From Pseudoflavitalea sp. G-6-1-2 (GTDB lineage: Bacteria; Bacteroidota; Bacteroidia; Chitinophagales; Chitinophagaceae), in assembly GCF_012927185.1 (NCBI RefSeq), contig NZ_JABBGB010000002.1, positions 1,426,001 through 1,490,000 of the forward strand: a DNA stretch of 64,000 bases, in the 5' to 3' direction. A program made the position numbers and the translations under genes. Numbering within the stretch: position 1 is the first letter of the stretch; every line of letters starts with the position of its first letter. A model generated the notes under the pieces. It was not told where the DNA came from, did not search any database, and was given only the letters and a program-made list of their open reading frames with translations. This document shows positions 27,393-36,292 of this stretch, one piece after another.

Positions 27393-28949
27393 TTAACCGG
27401 GATATCTTCTGTTTGAGTATTCGAAATAAGATCCCCACTTCCAGGCCAGATCCACCACATTACCCACATTGGGCACGGTGAACAGAATGCCCGTCTGTCC
27501 GGGGTTTGGAGCGCCCAGCACTTCGTTCTTCAGACTGCAGATGGAGAATCTTCCGTTGTCGAGCAGTATGCCGATCTCTCCGGATGCAGCATCGGAAACA
27601 ATCTTTTTGATGCGGCCCGTTCCAAAATCGTGATAAAGCGTAATGAGTTTTGTATTCACATCATAGAAATACAATTTGCTGCCTTCTCCGAAAAAGAGGT
27701 AAGAAGAATTGAAGATCCGGTGATAAACGGTATTGTCGCTTACGATGCCATTGCCTGCAAATACTTCCTGTTTGTGTTCGCTTACATCGATAGCAGTATA
27801 CCTCATTGCAAGGCGGTAGTTCTGCATCATGTATTGGCCGGTAGCATCGTTTTTGATGATATTCATAAAGTAAGCGCCATTGGAATAATCGCCGCAATAT
27901 TTCAGCGTGTAGCCGGTTTGATTGTTCAGGCTCACCCATCCGGCTGGAGGCGTTGCTCCGTCTGCATCACGCAGGTACATCTTCCCCCCGATGAAACTGT
28001 TATCGCCATTGGTGGAGTAAAGCCCTACGAACCGTTTGTTCTGATCGTCGTAGAGATATACGATCTCCGACCTGTCGTAAGCAGTTTCGACCAGTTCAGA
28101 AATATGCGCACCACCACCTTCGAAGTAGATAGGCACATCGATGAACAGGCCATCGTGAATGCCGCCCATCATCCGTGTGTTGCGCTTCCAGTACATCTTT
28201 CCATCCGAACCATGCATGTAGTTCACGGTGCCTCCGTCGATAAAATTCAGGGGATAAGCACCATTGGGGAAGCTGGAACCAGGGAAAGAATTTCTGAACG
28301 ACAGCACTTTGGAAAAATCATCACCATTGAGAAATACAGGCGTATTGCCCTGCAGAACCAGCACTTCGTCTTTTGAATAATCAGTGAATGCACGCGTGAT
28401 CAGTTTCTGCGGATTATCTCCCAGCGGATTACCCGGAAACATATTGTCGTAGAGATTGGGATAATACTTGTATTCATACCAGGTAACGTTATTGGGATCT
28501 TTTTTCGCATCGCGCCTCACGAAGCTCAGTCCGGATTTGCCGTTATTGTTCAGCAGGAACAACCATCCTGCTTTGTATGGAGAAACCACCTGGATCTGCA
28601 TGGCATAGCGGGTTTCAATGCCGGTGGCTTTTTCTTTAACGTAGAGATAGATCATTACATAACCAGAAATATCAGGCGTGTATTTCAGGTATCTTTCTCT
28701 GGATACAACCGAGTCTACCTGTCTCCATTCGTACTCAAAGGCAAGTGTGTCCCTGTCTGGAAATTTCCAGCTGATGGCAGGGTTCACTTTCAATGTATCT
28801 CCCAGAATTACGGGAGGAGCCTGCGGCGCCTTGATCTCTTTGATCATATTGTAATCGACAAGATCGTAATGTCCTTTGTCTTTGTAACAGGCCTGCACCG
28901 CGAGTATCGCAAACAACAGGGGCAGCCATAGTTTCATATACTGTTTCAT
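27393..28949 (-). CDS. PKD-like family surface lipoprotein
   Basis: 518 residues, lipobox VQAC (Cys21). Architecture parallels 12061-13593: a PKD-like N-terminal part (FEYEWRQVDS, then YVKEKATGIETRYAMQIQVVSPYKAGW split by a short loop), followed by a repeated beta-strand region such as YKAGWLFLLNNNGKSGLSFV. An ATG four codons downstream is an alternative start. It sits between the DUF4843 lipoprotein (25-base gap) and the ABC ATPase (25-base gap). Predicted surface-exposed accessory binding protein; ligand unknown. Confidence 0.75.
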   Translation of the reverse strand: MKQYMKLWLPLLFAILAVQACYKDKGHYDLVDYNMIKEIKAPQAPPVILGDTLKVNPAISWKFPDRDTLAFEYEWRQVDSVVSRERYLKYTPDISGYVMIYLYVKEKATGIETRYAMQIQVVSPYKAGWLFLLNNNGKSGLSFVRRDAKKDPNNVTWYEYKYYPNLYDNMFPGNPLGDNPQKLITRAFTDYSKDEVLVLQGNTPVFLNGDDFSKVLSFRNSFPGSSFPNGAYPLNFIDGGTVNYMHGSDGKMYWKRNTRMMGGIHDGLFIDVPIYFEGGGAHISELVETAYDRSEIVYLYDDQNKRFVGLYSTNGDNSFIGGKMYLRDADGATPPAGWVSLNNQTGYTLKYCGDYSNGAYFMNIIKNDATGQYMMQNYRLAMRYTAIDVSEHKQEVFAGNGIVSDNTVYHRIFNSSYLFFGEGSKLYFYDVNTKLITLYHDFGTGRIKKIVSDAASGEIGILLDNGRFSICSLKNEVLGAPNPGQTGILFTVPNVGNVVDLAWKWGSYFEYSNRRYPG

Positions 28950-28974
28950 GCAATTTTGAATTAGTGGTTTTCGA

Positions 28975-29676
28975 CTATCCGCCGATCATTTCAACGGTCA
29001 TTTCCTGTCCGTTCTCTTCGTATACGGTTCGGCCTGCATCTTTTTCCTGCAACAGATAGTTCTTCAGTTTCATGGTGTAATAGCGTACCTGATAGATATC
29101 GTTGGAGTTGATGTCAGACAAACCGGTTACCTGAATAAAGAGCGCGAACTTCTTATCGGAATATTCGCCGAGATAGTACCATTCTACTGTCTGGTTCCAC
29201 CAATCGGGTTTTGCAATTACATTGGAGATATTGAGTATGGATACGCAATAATCTATCTGTCCGAATTTGAGCTCATCGGTGGATTCGATCCTCAGTACCA
29301 GCCGAACGGGTTTCACTTTCAGATCGGGCAGTTTCTTAACGGTGAGCCAGGCAGTGTCGGTGGTTCTGTTTGCTCTCAGCGTGAAAGAAGCAGGCAGGCT
29401 GTAATGCCCTGGTGTGGCGGTACTCAGCTCATTGGCCACTGATATTTTGTATTGCCTGTCTTTACCGGAAGGTTTGCCCACCAGCTCTATTACGAGGGGA
29501 GTTTTCGCTTCGTTATCATCCGGCAATGCCAGAAAGGAGAACATGGAAGAGTCTGTTACACTCTTGTTGAATTGAACATAGTCGCCACTCTCGTAATGCA
29601 TTATTTCATCCTTCTTGCAGGATTGGATCAGCGCGAGCAGGGCAATTATACTTATAGTGTTTCTGAATAGTTTCAT
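28975..29676 (-). CDS. DUF4843 domain-containing lipoprotein
   Basis: 233 residues with lipobox IQSC (Cys20). Shares with its cassette A counterpart the YVQF strand near the N-terminus, a HYSLPASFTLR segment, RLVLRIES, and WWNQTVEWYYLGEYSDKKF near the C-terminus. Starts 10 bases after the SusD stop. Predicted surface lipoprotein working with SusCD; its precise role is not known for the family. Confidence 0.82.
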   Translation of the reverse strand: MKLFRNTISIIALLALIQSCKKDEIMHYESGDYVQFNKSVTDSSMFSFLALPDDNEAKTPLVIELVGKPSGKDRQYKISVANELSTATPGHYSLPASFTLRANRTTDTAWLTVKKLPDLKVKPVRLVLRIESTDELKFGQIDYCVSILNISNVIAKPDWWNQTVEWYYLGEYSDKKFALFIQVTGLSDINSNDIYQVRYYTMKLKNYLLQEKDAGRTVYEENGQEMTVEMIGG

Positions 29677-29686
29677 AACGCTGCTT

Positions 29687-31204
29687 TTAAAGGAGATAGG
29701 CTGTTTCGCTTAATGGTAAAGGAGCATACCAGTCCTGGGGTGACATGATGATCTCTGAGTCTCCGTTGAAAATATTTCTGTTCAGTCTTTTGAACATGAA
29801 GAAGGTCTGGCCTTCGGTAAGGTTTTCACGAATGATATCGTTCACCAGTTTATTCATCAGGTCCTCTGTACCGATGCTCTCGCTGATCTTCACTTTTGCA
29901 CCTCTGTTGAGACGAAGTGTATTGAAAAGGGCAACGGCATCCGAAACTTTTCCCTGTCTGGCGTAACACTCGATGAGTATATGATACATTTCGGAGAAAC
30001 GCATCACCGGCAGTAAGGGTCCCTGCCAGGCTGCAGTATTGGTGGCATTGTAGGAGTTGCCTTTGGGCCGCATCCAGGTGATGTATCGTTGATCGCCATA
30101 CCGGTTGTACCAGCCAACGATTCTGTAATCATCCATATCACCCTCGAACAATTTGTTCATGTAAGCGGGCGGAATCCTGAAGTTCAGATTAGCCATGCCG
30201 GAACTGTTTATCTGCGCATCGAATGTATTGTAGCTCTGGCCGTTTGAAAAACTGAGTATCAGTTCTTCGGGTCGTTTGGTATAGATGTAGTCCACATCGG
30301 TTATCTGTCCCTGATAGATGGAGTTCGTCCAGGTAAACCAATTCCTCTTATGGATATCGTACACGATCTTCGCATATTGGAAAGCAGGTTCGTACTCTCC
30401 TTTGTACATATACACACGGGCCAGCAATCCTGTGGCGGCGAAGTAATTCATCCGCTCTGCCCTGAAATTGAAGAAGTCGCCCTGCGTAAGGTTCACCCAC
30501 GAATTAGGTGTTTTGATTCTTCCTACGTTATTGGTCATTACCCTGCGCAGATAAACGGTATCGATCTTGCCGAGCAGGTTTCGGCTCTGATTGAGGTCTT
30601 CGATTATCTTGCTGAAAGCGTCAGCCATATTCACTCTTACGGGCTGCGGATCGGGATATTTGGTTACGTATGGAATAGCAGGGCCGGCATACCCTGTAAC
30701 GGGGGCAGGACAAAATATCCGCAGCAGGTCGAAATGTATCATGGCTCTGATGCCATACATCTCGCCCAGGATCATATTTTTTTCGTTGGCGCTTTCGGCG
30801 AAAAAACTGGTGTCTTTCGATACCGCCGCCTGAATAACATTGTTGCAGTTGGCCAGTGTGCGATAGGCGCTTTGCCAGATCTGTTCCATATTGTCCTGTG
30901 CAGAAGAAACATCCCAGTTGAAGCGGGCCGCTTCGCGGCTGTCGTAGGGCACATTATTGATATCGTAGTTGTAGGCCATAGCGCTCACTACTCCGTAAGT
31001 GAGGTTTCTGCCATAGAGATCGGTAGAAGACAAAAGCTTGTACACGCCATTCACAGCTACACGAAGGCCGGCTCCGTCTTTGAACATCGTTTCTTCCAGC
31101 ACCTGATTGCTGGAGTTCACATCCAGAAATTTCTTACAGCTCATGCTGAGCAGCACAGGCAGCAGAAACAATAGTTTCCAATATTGTTTTGATTGCATAA
31201 ACAA
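29687..31204 (-). CDS. SusD/RagB family outer-membrane lipoprotein
   Basis: 505 residues, lipobox LSMSC (Cys23) followed by KKFLDVNSSNQ. Typical helical blocks are MYGIRAMIHFDLLRIFCPAP and VMRFSEMYHILIECYARQG, with IIRENLTEGQTFFMFKRL near the end. It should form the lid of the SusC protein encoded 5 bases upstream. Compared with its cassette A counterpart the surface loops differ considerably, so the two may bind different ligands. Confidence 0.92.
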   Translation of the reverse strand: MFMQSKQYWKLLFLLPVLLSMSCKKFLDVNSSNQVLEETMFKDGAGLRVAVNGVYKLLSSTDLYGRNLTYGVVSAMAYNYDINNVPYDSREAARFNWDVSSAQDNMEQIWQSAYRTLANCNNVIQAAVSKDTSFFAESANEKNMILGEMYGIRAMIHFDLLRIFCPAPVTGYAGPAIPYVTKYPDPQPVRVNMADAFSKIIEDLNQSRNLLGKIDTVYLRRVMTNNVGRIKTPNSWVNLTQGDFFNFRAERMNYFAATGLLARVYMYKGEYEPAFQYAKIVYDIHKRNWFTWTNSIYQGQITDVDYIYTKRPEELILSFSNGQSYNTFDAQINSSGMANLNFRIPPAYMNKLFEGDMDDYRIVGWYNRYGDQRYITWMRPKGNSYNATNTAAWQGPLLPVMRFSEMYHILIECYARQGKVSDAVALFNTLRLNRGAKVKISESIGTEDLMNKLVNDIIRENLTEGQTFFMFKRLNRNIFNGDSEIIMSPQDWYAPLPLSETAYLL

Positions 31205-31209
31205 GCGTT

Positions 31210-34200
31210 TTAGAATGATGCGTTGATGGTAAGCGTGAATGTTCTCGCATAGGGATAGTTGAGCCCCATCTCTCTTTTTACGGAAGAGAAACGCGCTACA
31301 TCGTTCATCAGCAGCGTGGTTCTAAGGAAGCTCATGCCGAATTTCCTTTTCAACCAGGCCGCATCGAAATCGTATCCCAATGAAAGAGAGTTGAAAACAA
31401 CTGTATTGTTCTGTTGCAGAAAACGTGAAGTAGGTCTGGTTACCAGGTATCTGTCTTTTATATCTTTCAGTGTAGATATATCGCCGGGGTTCTGCCATCT
31501 TTCAGAAAGCACGCGTTTGTCTGCATTGTAATAGGCGAGATTGGAGTTCTCCACATTATCCACCAAAGTCTGATTGTATAGATCTCCGCCGAATTCAAAC
31601 ATGAAAGTGGTGAAAAGCGTAAACTGCTTATATCTCGCATTCAACCCAAACGATCCTTGCGCCCAGGGCTCTGTATTGCCGATGGGTTGCTGATTAGCGG
31701 GGTTCCAGTCGTAGGTGATGCTGCCATCTGGTTTCTGATATACTTCTTTCCCGTTAGCGGGATTGATGCCCAGTGATCGCATGCCATAAATGGTGGTAAG
31801 CGAACTGCCTTCTTCATACTTCATGATCGGTTTCGCGAACTTTGCGTTCTGCTCGTTGTAATACAGTACCAATGCGGGATCGGTGCTGGTATTGTATCCA
31901 TCGTAATATTCATCGATGCGGTTGTTGTATCTTTTCATCGATTGTGCAATCTTCAGTATCTCGTTGCGGTTGTGCGACATATTGCCGATCAGCGTGAAAT
32001 TGAAATTCTTCTGATTGATCAGGTTCAGGCTGGTCTTTATTTCGAATCCCTTGTTCAGCACTTCTCCGATATTGTCGCGATACACCGTGAATCCCGAAGA
32101 TGATGGCAGCGATACATCCGTGATCAGATCATAAGTTCTTTTTCTGTAGTAGTTCAATTCTACATTGTACCGCTTGAACAAAGTGAGGTTAGCGCCCAGG
32201 TTCCAGCTCACCTGTTTCTCCCATGTAAGTTTGTTATTGCCCATGTAGGTGAGGCTGCTGCCGATACCGGTAGGATACCAGTCGTCGAGCATAATCTGAT
32301 ACGTGTTTCTCGCCATGTAGGGAGAGAAATTAGACTTACCCGTTTGTCCGATATTGGCAGTAAGCCGTAGCATATTGATAGCGCTGTTGCTTTTGAGAAA
32401 ATGCGTATTGTGCAGATTCACGCCTGCGCCTACCGACCAGAAGGGCGCCCATTTGTTATCGGTGCCAAATTCAGAAGAGCCATCCATTCTGAAAGAACCA
32501 TCGAAGAGATAGATATTGTTGTAGCTGTAATTCAACGTGGCAAAGGATCCGATGAGACGGGTGATATTGTCGTTCAGTTCGGGTTTGCGAGAAATCTCAT
32601 ACGCATACGATGGAGAATTGAAATTTCGGTTGGCAAATCCTTTGTAGGTGGATGTAGTGAACTCGGAACGTACAGACCTTGCATTCACGCCGGCAGATAC
32701 ATTCAGATTATGCACATCATAATTTCTGTTGTAGGAAGCAAATACATTCGAGTTCCAGCTGATATTCTTCGTAGAGGTCTGATTGAGCTCACCTTTGGTG
32801 AACAGATCGCCTCTCGCATAAACAGAAGATTCAGGAGAAATGAAACGGTCGTTATCCGAATCTTTGTATTCAAGCGCAAACTGTCCTTTGATGAAAAGGA
32901 ACTTCGTAAGAAACCAGTTGGCCGTGAAGTTGTTCGTCCATTCTTTATACCGTGTTCTGTCGAAATTGCCTACAGTAGATTCATACATGGGATTGAGCAC
33001 ACTATTGTTATTGTAGTTGGGAAGCTCTTTCGCGTATTTACCGGTAAGCTCATCGTACATATTGAAGTAAGGCTGCAAACGGGAATAGTCGCTGAATTTA
33101 CCGTAGGGCGATTCTTCGGAATTCACTGCATCGAAATAGATCTGATTGCGGAACTGCAGTTTGGTGGTCTGATATTGGAGTGTAAGCCCCGCTCCCATTC
33201 TTTTACGGTAAGAGTCTTTCATCACACCATTCTGCTGATCGTATTTAAGATCGACGCCCACACGCATGCCCTGTGAGCCGCCTTCGATGTATACATTGTG
33301 TTTGTGATTGAACATGGTACTGAGCGGCTGCGAAAGCCAGTAGGTATTCACTCCTTTCAGCACTTCGTTTTTTTTCTGCTGCATCTTCCACAAACCCTCG
33401 ATCATACCAGACTCATAACCCGGATCTGTGGGAGCCATGGCAGGTTCATAGATCTTAGCAGCAAATTCGGCGTCGAGTTTTTCCTGTGCATTCATCATAT
33501 TGTAACTGCTGAGATCGGGAGCAGTAACGGAATAGTTGCCATTGTAATTCACACGGAACTCACCCGGTTTAGGCAATACAGTTTCTATCACTACCACGCC
33601 ATTGGAAGCGCGGGAGCCATACATGGCTGTGGCTGCCGCATCTTTCAGAATGGTGATGTTGCTGATGCGGTTGATGTCCATATCATAGATCTTTTCAACC
33701 GATACTTCAAAACCATCCATGATGAAGATGGGCGTATTGGGATTGTTCTTCAACGCAAACTGTGATGTGGAAGAACTGCCGGATTGAATTTTATCGAGTT
33801 CTTTCATGCCGGGAAAACCAGACTGGCCGCGGATATAGAATTCCGGCAGCACATTCGGATTGGAGCCCATGATATTGTTCTGCATGATGCGGAACGAAGG
33901 ATCGAACACCTGCAATGCACCGATCAGGTTATTGGCAGTTACTTTCTGCAGATCGGCCTTGGTAACCTGCGTGTAGGTACCGGTGAAACTTTCTTTGCGC
34001 ACATTGCCGTATCCTGTCACAACAATGTCTGTAAGAGTGGCTTCTTTCTGCTTCAGCACTACCCTTCCATTGGCAGGAAAATCTTTCACTTTGATCTCCC
34101 TTGAGTGAAAGTTGATATGCGAGAAAACCAGCACCTGGTCTGATTCTGCGCTGATGGTGAACTTCCCTTTGCTGTCTGTGCTAACACCGGTGCCTTTTCC

Positions 34201-34785
34201 TTTCACATTGATACTGGCGCCTTCAACAGCATTGTTATTCTCTCCCACCACAATACCGGTGAGTACCTGCCTGATGCCAGATTCGCCCACCCAGTCGGGT
34301 GGCGCTTTATCATCAATCCTCGGTTTATCAGCTTTCACAGCCATAGATTTTTCAACCAGAAAAATGGTGCGGTCGATCAATCTGTAACCGATCGGCTGAT
34401 TTTGCATTACAGTTTCGAGGAACTGCGCCAGTGGCATATTTACAGCGGAAACAGTAACGGGGTCCGATTGCCTGAGCAGGCTCGATTTACCGAAAACGGT
34501 ATAGCCTGTCTGCTTTTTGATGAGATTGAAAACTTTTGTTAGCGGCAGATCTTTCCCCGAAATCGATACCGTTTGTGATCGGGTGCCTGCAGATACATGC
34601 AGGCATCCAAGCAATAAAATCAGGGCTGTTAATTTCATTACGGTTTTGATTTTTCTGCCAGGCCCCTGAAACCTGTTGCAAGAAAGTTTCAACCTGGGCA
34701 GTAGTTTGGTTAAAACCTGGGAGGTACCCGATCCATGATCGGAATGCACATACCTTTCCCAGCTACGTAAAGCATTTTTTTGCAT
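31210..34785 (-). CDS. SusC/RagA family TonB-dependent transporter with STN signalling domain
   Basis: 1191 residues. A basic N-terminal leader precedes the hydrophobic signal segment that begins at the internal Met50 (34638), which is an alternative start. Then an STN domain (VSISGKDLPLTKVF, TGYTVFGKSSLL), a carboxypeptidase-like domain, the plug (LPEFYIRGQSGFPG, TILKDAAATAMYGSRASNGV) and the TonB barrel with a C-terminal aromatic strand ending in Phe. It is 165 bases downstream of fecR and 5 bases before susD. The STN domain implies it senses its ligand and signals through FecR. Ligand unknown. Confidence 0.92.
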   Translation of the reverse strand: MQKNALRSWERYVHSDHGSGTSQVLTKLLPRLKLSCNRFQGPGRKIKTVMKLTALILLLGCLHVSAGTRSQTVSISGKDLPLTKVFNLIKKQTGYTVFGKSSLLRQSDPVTVSAVNMPLAQFLETVMQNQPIGYRLIDRTIFLVEKSMAVKADKPRIDDKAPPDWVGESGIRQVLTGIVVGENNNAVEGASINVKGKGTGVSTDSKGKFTISAESDQVLVFSHINFHSREIKVKDFPANGRVVLKQKEATLTDIVVTGYGNVRKESFTGTYTQVTKADLQKVTANNLIGALQVFDPSFRIMQNNIMGSNPNVLPEFYIRGQSGFPGMKELDKIQSGSSSTSQFALKNNPNTPIFIMDGFEVSVEKIYDMDINRISNITILKDAAATAMYGSRASNGVVVIETVLPKPGEFRVNYNGNYSVTAPDLSSYNMMNAQEKLDAEFAAKIYEPAMAPTDPGYESGMIEGLWKMQQKKNEVLKGVNTYWLSQPLSTMFNHKHNVYIEGGSQGMRVGVDLKYDQQNGVMKDSYRKRMGAGLTLQYQTTKLQFRNQIYFDAVNSEESPYGKFSDYSRLQPYFNMYDELTGKYAKELPNYNNNSVLNPMYESTVGNFDRTRYKEWTNNFTANWFLTKFLFIKGQFALEYKDSDNDRFISPESSVYARGDLFTKGELNQTSTKNISWNSNVFASYNRNYDVHNLNVSAGVNARSVRSEFTTSTYKGFANRNFNSPSYAYEISRKPELNDNITRLIGSFATLNYSYNNIYLFDGSFRMDGSSEFGTDNKWAPFWSVGAGVNLHNTHFLKSNSAINMLRLTANIGQTGKSNFSPYMARNTYQIMLDDWYPTGIGSSLTYMGNNKLTWEKQVSWNLGANLTLFKRYNVELNYYRKRTYDLITDVSLPSSSGFTVYRDNIGEVLNKGFEIKTSLNLINQKNFNFTLIGNMSHNRNEILKIAQSMKRYNNRIDEYYDGYNTSTDPALVLYYNEQNAKFAKPIMKYEEGSSLTTIYGMRSLGINPANGKEVYQKPDGSITYDWNPANQQPIGNTEPWAQGSFGLNARYKQFTLFTTFMFEFGGDLYNQTLVDNVENSNLAYYNADKRVLSERWQNPGDISTLKDIKDRYLVTRPTSRFLQQNNTVVFNSLSLGYDFDAAWLKRKFGMSFLRTTLLMNDVARFSSVKREMGLNYPYARTFTLTINASF

Positions 34786-34870
34786 ACTTTCGCGTCAGTT
34801 TTGGTTAAGTAAAAGATTCTCGTTACGAATGTTTGAATAGCCGGAACTGCTTCGTGAAAACGATGCCATG

Positions 34871-34895
34871 CCGTTACGCCTTCCACGCGTAACGG
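34871..34895. repeat. Perfect inverted repeat between fecR and susC of cassette B
   Basis: Arms CCGTTACGC and GCGTAACGG, 7-base loop, followed on the plus strand by TTTTT. The operon runs on the minus strand, where no T-run follows, so it is not an obvious terminator for it. It could shape the susC leader RNA or act on antisense transcription. It lies in the 165-base gap that should also hold the susC promoter. Confidence 0.5.
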
Positions 34896-34950
34896 TTTTT
34901 AATTCCGTCAGTTCCTGATTATGAGAAAAGGTTAAATGGTAATGCTTTGA

Positions 34951-36180
34951 TTAAGGCGATATGATCAGTTTTCTTCCGTTCTCCAGTCTTAGATTCACTC
35001 CCAGTTTCATGGCCTGCAGTGCCTGAATCAATTCTCCGAGGTTTACGTTGCGGCTCATCTCTCCGATGAACGATACATCTGTTACACCATTCTCATACAC
35101 TACACTGATATCGTACCAGCGTTCGAGTTGTTTCATTACCTGCCTGAGTGAAGCGCCTTCGAAATTGAAGATGCCATTCTTCCATGCCATCACTTTATCG
35201 ATGTCGGCATCCTGTACCAGCAGTTGCCCACGATCGTAAACGGATGACTTTACAAGCCCCTGCTGGCCTGGCTTCAGCACTTGTCCCTGCCGTTTCTCTT
35301 CACTCAGTGCAGCAGCGATGCCCATGGGAGTAACTTTCACTGCTCCCTGCAACAGGGTTGTGATGGCAAGGCCTTCGTCCATATACCCGTTGATATTGAA
35401 ACTGGTTCCAAGCACCTGCACTTCTTCAATATTGTTGAGTTCAACTATGAACGGTTTTTTGGCGTTCTGCGCTACTTCGAAATATGCTTCGCCGGTAACG
35501 ATCACTCGGCGTTCATCGCCGGTAAATGCAATAGGGAACTGAATGGAGCTGGCAGCATTGAGCCATACTGCAGTTCCGTCGGGCAGCTTCAGCTGAAACT
35601 GTCGTCCTTTGGGAGTGGACATGGTATTGTAAGCAGGCGCTCCATCATCAGCAGCAGTTGCCAGGTAACTGAGCCTTCCATCAACCAGCTCAACTCTGGT
35701 GCCGCTTTGCGTAGCCACCAATCCATTGCCCAGACTGTCCAGTACCAGCTTTGTGCCATCGGCCAGGGTGAGAATAGCGCCGGACGTTCCCGGTGTAATG
35801 TCCGAAGGAGTAACCGCTGCCGTCTGTTGCTGAGGACCTGTCTGCCACCACCATGTTGCGGCGCCGGCCAGCACCAGCAGAACAGCAGCTGCTGCTATCC
35901 ATCGGTACAGAAAACCAGTACGTTTGATCTCTGCAGGGTCGATAAAATCAGCAGCGTTGTCTGCGTTGGCTTTCTTCAGCACAGCTCTGAACTGCTCTTC
36001 GATATCCAGACCGGCAGTAAGATCGGTGAACACGGGAGCTTCCAGTTGTTCGCGAACAGCGGCATCCAACAGAATGCCATTGGCCGGATCGCGCACCAGT
36101 TGCAGAAAAACTTCCAGTTCATCTCCGGACAGTTCATCCCTGATAAACTTTTGCAGAAGGTCATTAAATGTCATCCTCAC
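34951..36180 (-). CDS. FecR family anti-sigma regulator (DUF4974 C-terminal domain)
   Basis: 409 residues: cytoplasmic N-terminal ~90 residues, membrane helix about 93-110 (WIAAAAVLLVLAGAATWWW), periplasmic FecR domain (TPKGRQFQLKLPDGTAVWLN, GEAYFEVAQN, VLGTSFNI) and a C-terminal DUF4974 segment (VMKQLERWYDISVVY). It follows the sigma gene by 112 bases. Expected to inhibit that sigma factor and respond to the STN domain of the SusC encoded downstream. Confidence 0.92.
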   Translation of the reverse strand: MRMTFNDLLQKFIRDELSGDELEVFLQLVRDPANGILLDAAVREQLEAPVFTDLTAGLDIEEQFRAVLKKANADNAADFIDPAEIKRTGFLYRWIAAAAVLLVLAGAATWWWQTGPQQQTAAVTPSDITPGTSGAILTLADGTKLVLDSLGNGLVATQSGTRVELVDGRLSYLATAADDGAPAYNTMSTPKGRQFQLKLPDGTAVWLNAASSIQFPIAFTGDERRVIVTGEAYFEVAQNAKKPFIVELNNIEEVQVLGTSFNINGYMDEGLAITTLLQGAVKVTPMGIAAALSEEKRQGQVLKPGQQGLVKSSVYDRGQLLVQDADIDKVMAWKNGIFNFEGASLRQVMKQLERWYDISVVYENGVTDVSFIGEMSRNVNLGELIQALQAMKLGVNLRLENGRKLIISP

Positions 36181-36292
36181 TATTTTATTGGTAGGAAAGG
36201 TTTGGGCACTGAAATAACAGGTTTGTACAAATGTTCCCTCTATACAGACACAAAGAAGAAACCATAGGACCCTGGTCTGCGAAAAATATTAT

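Noticed and set aside
35281-36267. 328-codon open frame opposite fecR of cassette B
   Set aside because: Antisense shadow; Ser/Cys-rich without motif.
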